NCBI GenBank assembly: GCA_022866015.1 | Contig: JALHTX010000227.1 | Span: 1-11,381 of the forward strand | Direction: 5' to 3' | DNA from: Thermoplasmatota archaeon | Lineage (GTDB): Archaea > Thermoplasmatota > E2 > DHVEG-1 | DNA: 11,381 nucleotides | Shown here: in pieces, positions 1 to 6,923 of the stretch | How the letters are laid out: every line of letters starts with the position of its first letter | Position numbering within the stretch: position 1 is the stretch's first letter | Made by a program: the position numbers and the translations under genes | The notes under the pieces: model-generated | The model's database searches: none | Told to the model about the DNA's origin: nothing | What the model saw: the letters and a program-made list of their open reading frames with translations, nothing else

Positions 1-1897
1 GATCACCAAGAAGCATATATTCCTCTATAGTGAAGTAATCTTTGAAGTTTGTTGACATATATAAAATTTGAGCCTGTGTAAGCATTTCACCTAAATGTAC
101 TCCTTCTGAATAGGATTTGAAAAACATCCAATCAAGGTATCCTGCTCCAGCATAAACTCCTCTTTGGTTAACAAAAGAATAAGCAGGGCGTGTAGCACCA
201 ACTGTACCTATTCCACCACCATTTTCTTCTATTAAACAACACCATGCAAAACATGGCATATAGTTAGAAATATCATATTCTACTCCCATTAATTTTAAAG
301 CAAAATTTACTGAATTATAATAACTTGCTAGATCACTGAGGTTAAAATCAAGTTTTGCTGTAAGACAAGCATCAAAAAACATTATTGGTAGTTTATCCTT
401 ATTTCTCAAAAATTGTAAATAAGGTGTATAATAAATGGGATCAAAAGGTAGTATTACTTTTTGTCTGAGTGCATTTGTTTTAAAAGTACCCCAGCCATGC
501 TCAAAGCCGTGACCTGCGTATTCTACAAAACCAGCCCCTTTGTTAATAGCCCAGTTAAATGTTATATGTCTTAAGTTTCTTTTTGAACTCCAGATTGTAA
601 TATGTTTAAAATCAGGCATTTCATCTGCAATAATTTGATTTGTTATTTCTCCTTCATAAACAAAAGGAAGAGATCCTTTAAGAGGTGGAAAAGTATCCCC
701 ACCTACAAGAACTATTTTTTTAAACCATTCTTTTCCATACGTTTTAGTTTCATAGTTTATTATTTTTTTAACAAGTATATCAACTTCATCAATATTTCTA
801 CAGGCTAATCGACCAATATGTACATCAGCATAAAGATCAGTCTCATCAACTACTATAGCACTATCAAAACTCATAGATCTGCCTTTGAAATCTAATTCTC
901 CATATGTGCCATTGTTATTGGTATCCCAGCCTGCAAAACTATAGTTTTCATCATAAATATCAGAATAATAAAGATCAGTAAGTATCCCATACCCATGGTT
1001 TCCTCCCCAAGGATAAGCATCTGTTTGTCTGATAGGAAGTTTTCTTATGTCTCCTACGAGTAATACATATTTTATACCCCATTCCTCAACTGCATTTTTT
1101 ATAAAATATTTAATTTGTTCAGCATGATCTGCTCCATTATAACTCTTATATATATCTTCTAAAACTGTTAGATTTGTTTTAACTCCATAATTATTTTTAT
1201 GTTCTACAAGTTTTGTTAAGTTTTTTTCATATATTAAAGGAGTAATTATTACAAGATCATAAACACTATTAATTGGAAATGGTGATTCTATAGTTATTTC
1301 ATATTCAATTGAAAAATTAACATAGTCAATATAAAATATTTTGTTTTCAGAATTGTTGTATCTAACAGGGTAAATTGTAAAAGTTAAAAATAATACATGT
1401 TCGCCGCTTTTATTTAAACCTACTCCTTTTTGAATGTTATACCATTCTTTTGGATAATAAACTAGGTCATCACTTGTTATAAAATCAATATTATTATCCA
1501 TCACTATCTGTCCATTTGAGACCGTATTAAAAACAGGTGCTCTCTGAAGTTGTTTGCTAACTTCTATTTCTTGTGGTTCTGAATAATCAAAAATTATGTT
1601 TATAATATGGGAGCCCCAGGGTAGTTCAAAAGTTTTAACAAAAGCAGGTAACATCGGTCGACCTTGAATAGCAGAATTATATTCTGCTTCTTTTACAGAT
1701 ACACTTATTAGGTTTTTACCTATTGTTTCAAATACAGGTTCTGAGAAATTCTGTTCAAAAAATATCAAATTAGTTGTTTTTTCAATATTAAAGTTATTAT
1801 TGTTAACTGCTTTTACTGAAGTAAATACAACTCCTATCAAGAACAATATCACTATAAAACTTAGACTTTTTTTATTTTTCTTTAATATTTCTTTCAT
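1..1897 (-). CDS. Secreted gingipain-like cysteine peptidase (family C25), 3' end outside window
   Basis: Reading leftward from ATG at 1897 there is an open frame of 632 codons that reaches the window edge without a stop, so the C-terminus is missing. Residues 1-31 form a signal peptide: a Lys-rich start (MKEILKKNKKS), a hydrophobic core and VKA near the cleavage site. Residues ~36-205 look like a beta-rich propeptide. The catalytic domain begins near residue 211 (VYDLVIITP). It includes VLLVGDIRKLP, an Asp/Asn-rich calcium-loop-like segment (DTNNNGTYGE, ~residues 322-331), and the C25 catalytic pair His463 (EYAGHGFEHGWG) and Cys511 (FFDACLTA). The last residues (YMLLGD) match the usual end of this domain. 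C25 enzymes are extracellular cysteine endopeptidases; the cleavage specificity cannot be read here. Any surface anchor would lie off the edge. The gene follows polB on the same strand after 110 bp, with its own promoter and a weak AAGGGG ribosome site. Confidence 0.88.
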   Translation of the reverse strand, partial: MKEILKKNKKSLSFIVILFLIGVVFTSVKAVNNNNFNIEKTTNLIFFEQNFSEPVFETIGKNLISVSVKEAEYNSAIQGRPMLPAFVKTFELPWGSHIINIIFDYSEPQEIEVSKQLQRAPVFNTVSNGQIVMDNNIDFITSDDLVYYPKEWYNIQKGVGLNKSGEHVLFLTFTIYPVRYNNSENKIFYIDYVNFSIEYEITIESPFPINSVYDLVIITPLIYEKNLTKLVEHKNNYGVKTNLTVLEDIYKSYNGADHAEQIKYFIKNAVEEWGIKYVLLVGDIRKLPIRQTDAYPWGGNHGYGILTDLYYSDIYDENYSFAGWDTNNNGTYGELDFKGRSMSFDSAIVVDETDLYADVHIGRLACRNIDEVDILVKKIINYETKTYGKEWFKKIVLVGGDTFPPLKGSLPFVYEGEITNQIIADEMPDFKHITIWSSKRNLRHITFNWAINKGAGFVEYAGHGFEHGWGTFKTNALRQKVILPFDPIYYTPYLQFLRNKDKLPIMFFDACLTAKLDFNLSDLASYYNSVNFALKLMGVEYDISNYMPCFAWCCLIEENGGGIGTVGATRPAYSFVNQRGVYAGAGYLDWMFFKSYSEGVHLGEMLTQAQILYMSTNFKDYFTIEEYMLLGD

Positions 1898-1923
1898 CTT
1901 TTTTCCCCTTAAAACACATTATA

Positions 1924-1937
1924 TTAACAGCTGTTAA
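1924..1937. promoter_or_regulatory. 14-bp perfect palindrome upstream of the C25 peptidase gene, candidate operator
   Basis: TTAACAGCTGTTAA is a perfect inverted repeat, extendable to 20 bp with one mismatched pair. It lies 26 bp upstream of the peptidase ATG and about 20-30 bp downstream of the likely TATA element, so it would overlap the transcription start. That is where archaeal dimeric repressors often bind. The operator role is inference; no regulator is encoded nearby. Confidence 0.4.
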
Positions 1938-1956
1938 CATTACATAATTCATAACG

Positions 1957-1972
1957 CTTTATAATATTTTCG
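1957..1972 (-). promoter_or_regulatory. BRE/TATA-like promoter of the C25 peptidase gene
   Basis: On the minus strand this reads CGAAAATATTATAAAG, a purine/A-rich BRE-like start followed by an AT-rich TATA-like core. It lies about 60-75 bp upstream of the ATG, giving a predicted leader of about 40 nt. The whole region is AT-rich, so the exact box is uncertain. Confidence 0.4.
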
Positions 1973-2007
1973 TTTAAATATTTCTATAAATTAAAAACAA
2001 TTTTTTT

Positions 2008-4875
2008 TTACATCCAAGAATCAAGACCTGTCTGTTTAGTAGCAGTGACACCAGAAATACCAAAAGCACCCTGAATATAATTTTCAATCATTTTTTTATA
2101 CCAATCAAGATCAATATCATCAGTATTTTTCAAAAGTGCTACAGGATACATATAATCTATAGGTTTAACACCACTCTTGGTTGGATTAGTAATACCTGGA
2201 AGTGGTTTTTTAGTAACAACAAACTTTAGTTTAATACGACTATTAATACGTTCACCAATAAGTTTTTCAAGAGCTGATGAACGTTTACCAAAAGTAGACA
2301 TTGAGCCATCCTGGTTATTCTTATAACGCTTAGCAGGTTGAACTGATTGAACAAGAGTAAGGTCATCAATATCAACCTTTTTTAGATCTAATTTTGAAAC
2401 AATTTCACTAGTTTTTTCGATGATACTTTCTTTTACCTTCTGCCTTGCCACCTCTTCATCATCCCAAGAAGGATTATCATGTAAAACTTCTATCATAATC
2501 TGATTTAAGATTTTACGAGCGATATCTGCTTTATCAGAACCCTTAAAATTATTACCTTTTGTGATAAGCTCAATTTTACCGTTTTTTTCATCAAATATCA
2601 GATAATTTTTATGTTTGACAAAAATCATGGCATCATGAGTTTCAGGTTCAAGCTCAAAATCAGGATAATTTAATTTTTTCTGCCATTTATTGTTGCATTC
2701 TTCTATTGCTTTTATTGCATCATCAGGTTCTGTAATCCAGTTTTTCTTTTCTTCAGAAACTTTTAACTCTAAAGCTTTAGATAAACTAGGAATATTTCCA
2801 ACTGAGCGAGAACACCCAATATAAATCCCATCTGTATCACCATAAACCACTCTTATACCTTTATTTTTTAAATGTTGAAGAGTATCATCTAAAATTGCTT
2901 GTCCTTTAGTAGTAATTGCTGCAGCACCCCATAAATTAAATTGTCTACCTGAAACACCAGGTGCTGATAAAATCCCATGAGTACCTGCATTACGGGCACC
3001 TTTAACACTTTGATACATCATTTTTAATCTTTGAAGCTCTGATTTATCATTTTTTTTACCTGCATCCTTAAGTTCTTTTTTAGTTTTTGCAATCATACTC
3101 ATAATGCCTGTCATTGCACAATTTACAACACCTGGTTTATCAGCGATTTTAATTCCAATTATAAACCCTTTATCTGCAAAAGAATCATTTTTATTTACTT
3201 CTCTATAAACAATATTTCTTTCATCAAGGAAGTTTTTAGGAATTTTTTTAAGCCAGATATAATCATCAGGCGTTTCGTCTTTTTTTGCAAGTCTAACCGT
3301 ATCTGCACCTACATTCATAGCCTTTAGAATTGTTGGATACATTGCACCAACATCAGCAACTACTACATACCACCATGGTATAAAATGAGAATTTGCTTCT
3401 TTATCAGGTTTAATTGTCATACCACCAGGCATATGGTAGTTGAGAATATCCTCAGGATCCTTTGAATTTTCATTAAATACAATATATGGGTCTTCAACCC
3501 ACGAAGGCATTTCATCTCCATATTTAATTACACGAACAAAATCTTTTGAAAGTTGTTCTTTTTTATTTTTTGCTTTTTTAACTATTTCTTCACGTGTCTT
3601 ACAATCCTTAAAATCTATTGTTAAAAACTCTGCAATAGATAAAACACGGCAGATAGGTGGCATAATCTTTTTCTGTATATTACTACGAATCATAGACATA
3701 TGATCCCACATACTGACCGCGCCAGATGAAAGAAGCATATCAAAAGGCATACATGTAGTAAAAGCAAGTGGTAAAGACTGCTGAATAAGATTTAATGTTA
3801 CACCAAGTTGCTCCTGAACATCCTGCTTATTATATTTAAGAGTTCTATCATCGATTTTTATTTGACCCGGGGTAAGAATAATACGATCTTTTATTTTAAC
3901 ACCTAAAAATGGAGCAACAGACTTAAGACTAAAATCATTTAAAAAAGAATAAAACTTACGGACACCAAGATATGTATCTAAACAAGATGGATAAAACTGA
4001 ACTGCATCAGAACTGATACCAAAATGAAAAGATTTATCAGGGGTGCTATATTTGCTTACAAACAACTGTAAAACCTTTTTTTTCTCAGGAGAAATACTGT
4101 TGTTACTATTTTTCAAAATCCCGGTTATACGATTATAAATCTGAAAATTATCAAAACCAATTATGTTATGACCTGAAATTATATCATTACTCATAACAAT
4201 TTTACAAAAATTGTATAGATTATCAATTTCTTCATCAATATTGTGAGAAATCATCTGTGAAATTTCAAAATCTTCCCAGGTATTAGGGCAATCAAGTATA
4301 TCAAAACTAAAATCCTCGGTTTGAAGATTTTTACTAGATTTAAAACCTATATCAAAAGTAGTATAACCTATGATATCAATAGGCACTTCCTCTTTACCAC
4401 TCACATATTCAGAGGTCTCAATATCATATACTAAAACCTTAACCTTCTTTTTTTCACCACTAGTATCGTACAACCATGTTTTTCCTTCTGCAGCAAGATC
4501 TACAAGAGCACGTTGATGATATGGTATATCGTGCTCTGCAGTGTAAAGACCATTGTTAAAAAAAAGATAATCACTTACCTCTGGTACAAAATATGATTTT
4601 TTTGTAAAAACTTTAAACACTTTCCTTTCTTTGTCAAAATCAGAAAAACTACGATAGTTTTCAATAGGTCCTATTTCATCAATTTTTGAAAAGGGATTGT
4701 TTTCAGATGAGTTTTCCTTAACTTTATTTATAAGATTTTTTCTAGCAGAGTCTATATCTTTATCTAGATGATTAAAAACTAAAAAATAAGGTTTATGTAA
4801 ATCAGAAACAAGTCTAGGTTGTTTGTTATGAACATATAGATATTCTGATGAAATACCAAGTAACATATCACTCAT
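2008..4875 (-). CDS. polB: Family B DNA polymerase with 3'-5' exonuclease, PCNA-binding C-terminus
   Basis: This 955-residue replicative-type DNA polymerase is longer than the ~775-residue Pyrococcus enzyme. The proofreading exonuclease looks intact: Exo I DIET (D151, E153), Exo II HNIIGFD (N237, D242) and Exo III YNKQD (Y348, D352). Polymerase motif A is ADVGAMYPTI (D508, Y513) and motif C is YGDTDGIY (D680, D682), so both metal-binding aspartates are present. Motif B is unusual: KGARNAGTHG (K625-G634) replaces the canonical KxxxNSxYG. The extreme C-terminus QTGLDSWM fits a PCNA-interacting box (QxxLxxWM) and matches the QVGLTSWL end of Pyrococcus PolB. No intein interrupts motifs A, B or C. 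The ATG is supported by an in-frame TAG nine bases upstream and by AGGGGAG about 12 nt before it. It is divergent from the deacetylase gene. Assignment to family B is secure; whether it is the main replicase is not. Confidence 0.95.
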   Translation of the reverse strand: MSDMLLGISSEYLYVHNKQPRLVSDLHKPYFLVFNHLDKDIDSARKNLINKVKENSSENNPFSKIDEIGPIENYRSFSDFDKERKVFKVFTKKSYFVPEVSDYLFFNNGLYTAEHDIPYHQRALVDLAAEGKTWLYDTSGEKKKVKVLVYDIETSEYVSGKEEVPIDIIGYTTFDIGFKSSKNLQTEDFSFDILDCPNTWEDFEISQMISHNIDEEIDNLYNFCKIVMSNDIISGHNIIGFDNFQIYNRITGILKNSNNSISPEKKKVLQLFVSKYSTPDKSFHFGISSDAVQFYPSCLDTYLGVRKFYSFLNDFSLKSVAPFLGVKIKDRIILTPGQIKIDDRTLKYNKQDVQEQLGVTLNLIQQSLPLAFTTCMPFDMLLSSGAVSMWDHMSMIRSNIQKKIMPPICRVLSIAEFLTIDFKDCKTREEIVKKAKNKKEQLSKDFVRVIKYGDEMPSWVEDPYIVFNENSKDPEDILNYHMPGGMTIKPDKEANSHFIPWWYVVVADVGAMYPTILKAMNVGADTVRLAKKDETPDDYIWLKKIPKNFLDERNIVYREVNKNDSFADKGFIIGIKIADKPGVVNCAMTGIMSMIAKTKKELKDAGKKNDKSELQRLKMMYQSVKGARNAGTHGILSAPGVSGRQFNLWGAAAITTKGQAILDDTLQHLKNKGIRVVYGDTDGIYIGCSRSVGNIPSLSKALELKVSEEKKNWITEPDDAIKAIEECNNKWQKKLNYPDFELEPETHDAMIFVKHKNYLIFDEKNGKIELITKGNNFKGSDKADIARKILNQIMIEVLHDNPSWDDEEVARQKVKESIIEKTSEIVSKLDLKKVDIDDLTLVQSVQPAKRYKNNQDGSMSTFGKRSSALEKLIGERINSRIKLKFVVTKKPLPGITNPTKSGVKPIDYMYPVALLKNTDDIDLDWYKKMIENYIQGAFGISGVTATKQTGLDSWM

Positions 4876-4925
4876 TGATATTTTCTACTCCCCTAAATTT
4901 TTCAATAGTCCTAAATACATTAACC

Positions 4926-4935
4926 TTTTTTAAAA
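4926..4935 (-). promoter_or_regulatory. TATA-like element for polB
   Basis: The minus strand reads TTTTAAAAAA just after CCAGG, centred about 55 bp upstream of the polB ATG. This places a start near 4905 and a leader of about 30 nt containing the AGGGGAG ribosome site at 4888-4894. The box is weak and inferred by spacing. Confidence 0.3.
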
Positions 4936-4950
4936 CCTGGTAAAAAATCC

Positions 4951-4958
4951 TTATATTA
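4951..4958 (+). promoter_or_regulatory. TATA-like element for the deacetylase gene
   Basis: TTATATTA preceded by the A-rich TAAAAAATCC lies about 35 bp upstream of the ATG at 4990. A start about 25 bp downstream would leave a leader of only about 10 nt, carrying a short GGGA before the ATG. It sits back to back with the polB promoter in a 114-bp divergent spacer. Confidence 0.4.
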
Positions 4959-4989
4959 GAGAAAAACGTTATATCTTTATGGGAATATT

Positions 4990-6000
4990 ATGACAACAAG
5001 TATAATTTTTACAGAAGAGTTTAATAACCATAACAATCCAGGTCATCCGGAAAATGCAGCACGGTTAAATACGATGATGCATGATCTTAAAGAAGCACCT
5101 TTTTATAATGAATTAAAAATAATTAAACCAGAGATACTCTCTGAGAAAATATTATCTGAAGTGCATAGTCAAAGAATGATAAATCAGATAAAAGATATTA
5201 GTAGCACTGATGAATCATCTTGGATAGATTTGGATACATATGTTTGTCCAAAAGATTATGAAACCGCTAGACTTGCAGCAGGTGCTGTACTTCAAGTATG
5301 TAAACAAGTTCTTTTAGGAGAAGCAGAAAACGCTTATGCACTTGTAAGACCACCAGGTCATCATGCAACACGTGAAAGATCAATGGGTTTTTGTTTGTTT
5401 AACAATACTGCTATCGCAGCATATGAAATTGCAAAACAAGGAAAAAAAATATTAATTATGGATTTTGATGTTCATCATGGTAATGGAACACAAGATGTAT
5501 TTTATGATAGAAAAGATATAATGTATCAGTCTTTTCATCTTTCACCACATTACCCTGGTACAGGAGATATACTAGAGGTGGGAGAGGGTATTGGTGAGGG
5601 TTATACAATAAATGCACCACTTTCATATGGTAATGGTGTAAAATCAACAACAAAAATCTTAGATGAGATTTTTTTACCGGTTGCAAAACAATTCAAACCA
5701 GATCTAATAATATTTTCAGCAGGTTATGATTCGCATCACCAAGATCCACTTGGTGGCCTTAGGCTCACAACAAATTTTTATGGGAATATAATAAAAAAAT
5801 ATCAGGAGGTACAACCAAAAATAGTATGTACACTAGAAGGTGGCTATAATTTGAAGTGGATTGGAAAATGTCTAGTATCCCAGATAGCGCAATTGTCTGG
5901 TAATTCAATAAAAATCAAAGATACAGTAAAAGAAGATGAAAATATTAGACAAACACTTGTAAAAATAAAAGATGAAATAGGTAAATATTGGAAGATTTAG
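4990..6000 (+). CDS. Histone deacetylase / acetoin-utilization (AcuC-like) family zinc hydrolase
   Basis: A 336-residue protein covering one complete arginase/deacetylase-fold domain, the usual length for prokaryotic members. Signature segments appear in order: HPENAARL (19-26); RPPGHHA with the catalytic His pair H124/H125; GFCLFNNTAIAA; MDFDVHHGNGTQ with zinc ligands D160 and H162; SFHLSPHYPGTG; SAGYDSHHQDPLGG with zinc ligand D247; and LEGGYN with the transition-state Tyr286. All catalytic residues are present, so it should be active. The family removes acyl groups from lysines (histones, Alba-like proteins, acetyl-CoA synthetase) or from small acetylated amines and polyamines; the substrate cannot be told from sequence. 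There is no signal peptide, so it is cytoplasmic. Its stop codon overlaps the stop of the convergent 99-aa gene by a few bases. Confidence 0.93.
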   Translation: MTTSIIFTEEFNNHNNPGHPENAARLNTMMHDLKEAPFYNELKIIKPEILSEKILSEVHSQRMINQIKDISSTDESSWIDLDTYVCPKDYETARLAAGAVLQVCKQVLLGEAENAYALVRPPGHHATRERSMGFCLFNNTAIAAYEIAKQGKKILIMDFDVHHGNGTQDVFYDRKDIMYQSFHLSPHYPGTGDILEVGEGIGEGYTINAPLSYGNGVKSTTKILDEIFLPVAKQFKPDLIIFSAGYDSHHQDPLGGLRLTTNFYGNIIKKYQEVQPKIVCTLEGGYNLKWIGKCLVSQIAQLSGNSIKIKDTVKEDENIRQTLVKIKDEIGKYWKI

Positions 6001-6296
6001 TCAAAGATCATTCCCATACCTGATGCTGCAGAGTCTTCTTGTTCTGCAATTTTATCATTTATTTTTTTTGCTTTTTTTGCATCAAGTTTTTTGAATCCTT
6101 GTTCTTTTGCAAGTTCTTTTGCTTTTTTAATTCCTTGTTCGCTACCTTCGATTTTTAGATAAAGAAAATTTCCTTTTAATCCAAGGGAACTAGAATCACG
6201 AGTGAGAATACTTTGGCGACTGACAATATCTTCAGTTATTACTTTGTTTATTTTTCCAGCATCATCTGTTTTTATTTCAAAGATTGCATATACCAT
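5997..6296 (-). CDS. Conserved-looking 99-residue protein of unknown function
   Basis: I do not recognise a named family. The protein begins MVYAIFEIKTDDAGKI and has predicted strand-helix alternation: KGNFLYLKIEG as a strand, then a Lys-rich helix GIKKAKELAKEQGFKK. A second basic helix (AKKAKKINDKIAEQ) follows and the protein ends in a short Gly/Met tail, GMGMIFD. There is no signal peptide, membrane segment or metal-binding cysteine. The beta-alpha layout is compatible with a small ferredoxin-like or ACT-like fold, but that is a guess. The gene has its own ribosome site (AAGGATG, about 7 nt before ATG) and a clear TATA box, which argues that it is real. It lies downstream of coaD on the same strand (66-bp gap), and its stop overlaps that of the convergent deacetylase gene. 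Confidence 0.75.
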   Translation of the reverse strand: MVYAIFEIKTDDAGKINKVITEDIVSRQSILTRDSSSLGLKGNFLYLKIEGSEQGIKKAKELAKEQGFKKLDAKKAKKINDKIAEQEDSAASGMGMIFD

Positions 6297-6338
6297 AATA
6301 ATTCATCCTTAAATCTTTTCGAGGAAAACAAAATAAAC

Positions 6339-6347
6339 TATATAAAA
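6339..6347 (-). promoter_or_regulatory. TATA box for the 99-residue gene
   Basis: The minus strand reads TTTTATATA within TAGTTTTATATAG, about 43-50 bp upstream of the ATG at 6296. This is one of the clearer TATA boxes in the window and predicts a leader of about 20 nt that includes AAGGATG. Confidence 0.5.
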
Positions 6348-6362
6348 CTAATTACATAACAA

Positions 6363-6818
6363 TTATCTAATTATTTTACCATTTTCGTTAATTATATTAT
6401 TTCTAATACGTGTAGAGCTAATACGAAGACCATCTTCTGCCAGGATAGGTTTTATTTCAACGATCTCTAATGGTTTTTTACCTATTTTTTCTCGTTTTTT
6501 ATTTATTTCTTTTGCAGTTTTAATTGTTTCAGATGATACAACAATTGCAGCAAAATCACCATGTATAGATGGACCAAATTTGTCAGATATAGGCTGTATA
6601 GTGTATTTATTTTTGTATCCTTCTTTTTTTAAATATTTTTCAATGTTTTTTATTCTTTCGGTTAATGGTTTAACATTTTTTTTATCTTTGGCAAAATCAT
6701 CTGTTGTAATACCTATAAAAACACTTCCTTTGTCCCCTGCTCTCGTAAAAGCTTTTTTTATAAGGGTTTTATGTCCTTTATGCAGTTTATCAAATGTGCC
6801 ACCTATACAAATTTTCAT
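6363..6818 (-). CDS. coaD: Archaeal-type phosphopantetheine adenylyltransferase
   Basis: A 151-residue nucleotidyltransferase that transfers AMP from ATP to 4'-phosphopantetheine, giving dephospho-CoA, the penultimate step of coenzyme A synthesis. The N-terminus carries GGTFDKLHKGHK with the HxGH catalytic motif (H13-H16), and the C-terminal part carries ISSTRIR (133-139), both typical of the cytidylyltransferase-like superfamily. The middle segments PLTERIKNIEKYLK, VSSETIKTAKEIN and EIKPILAEDGLRIS match archaeal rather than bacterial CoaD. It is cytoplasmic. No Shine-Dalgarno sequence precedes the ATG, and a TATA-like box lies about 25 bp upstream, so the message is probably leaderless. Start and length fit the family (about 150-160 residues). 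The NosD-like gene is divergent from it. Confidence 0.9.
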   Translation of the reverse strand: MKICIGGTFDKLHKGHKTLIKKAFTRAGDKGSVFIGITTDDFAKDKKNVKPLTERIKNIEKYLKKEGYKNKYTIQPISDKFGPSIHGDFAAIVVSSETIKTAKEINKKREKIGKKPLEIVEIKPILAEDGLRISSTRIRNNIINENGKIIR

Positions 6819-6840
6819 ATTAATATAATCGATAATAAGC

Positions 6841-6850
6841 TTTTAAAATA
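6841..6850 (-). promoter_or_regulatory. TATA-like element for coaD, leaderless arrangement
   Basis: The minus strand reads TATTTTAAAA about 25-30 bp upstream of the coaD ATG. With archaeal TATA-to-start spacing, transcription would begin at or next to the ATG, which agrees with the absence of a ribosome site. Confidence 0.4.
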
Positions 6851-6870
6851 CTATGATCTTTTTTTTATGA

Positions 6871-6883
6871 GAAAACTATAAAT
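6871..6883 (+). promoter_or_regulatory. BRE/TATA-like promoter for the NosD/PKD gene
   Basis: GAAAACTATAAAT combines a purine-rich BRE-like start with a TATA-like core. It predicts a start near 6903-6906 and a leader of about 20 nt carrying GAGG (6912-6915), eight bases before the ATG at 6924. Confidence 0.45.
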
Positions 6884-6923
6884 TCAATTATAATATTTGG
6901 CATTTGATTAAGAGGATGGGAAT

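Noticed and set aside
1..4. GATC at the window start as a sign of a Sau3AI-cloned insert
   Set aside because: A four-base site at an edge is weak evidence and says nothing about biology; the peptidase frame simply continues beyond it.
602..808. 68-codon open frame on the plus strand
   Set aside because: It lies wholly inside the C25 catalytic domain on the other strand and encodes low-complexity Phe/Lys/Asn-rich sequence.
2800..3400. Intein in polB
   Set aside because: Motifs A, B and C are common intein sites, but the protein runs through them without Cys/Ser...HN splice motifs or a homing-endonuclease insert.
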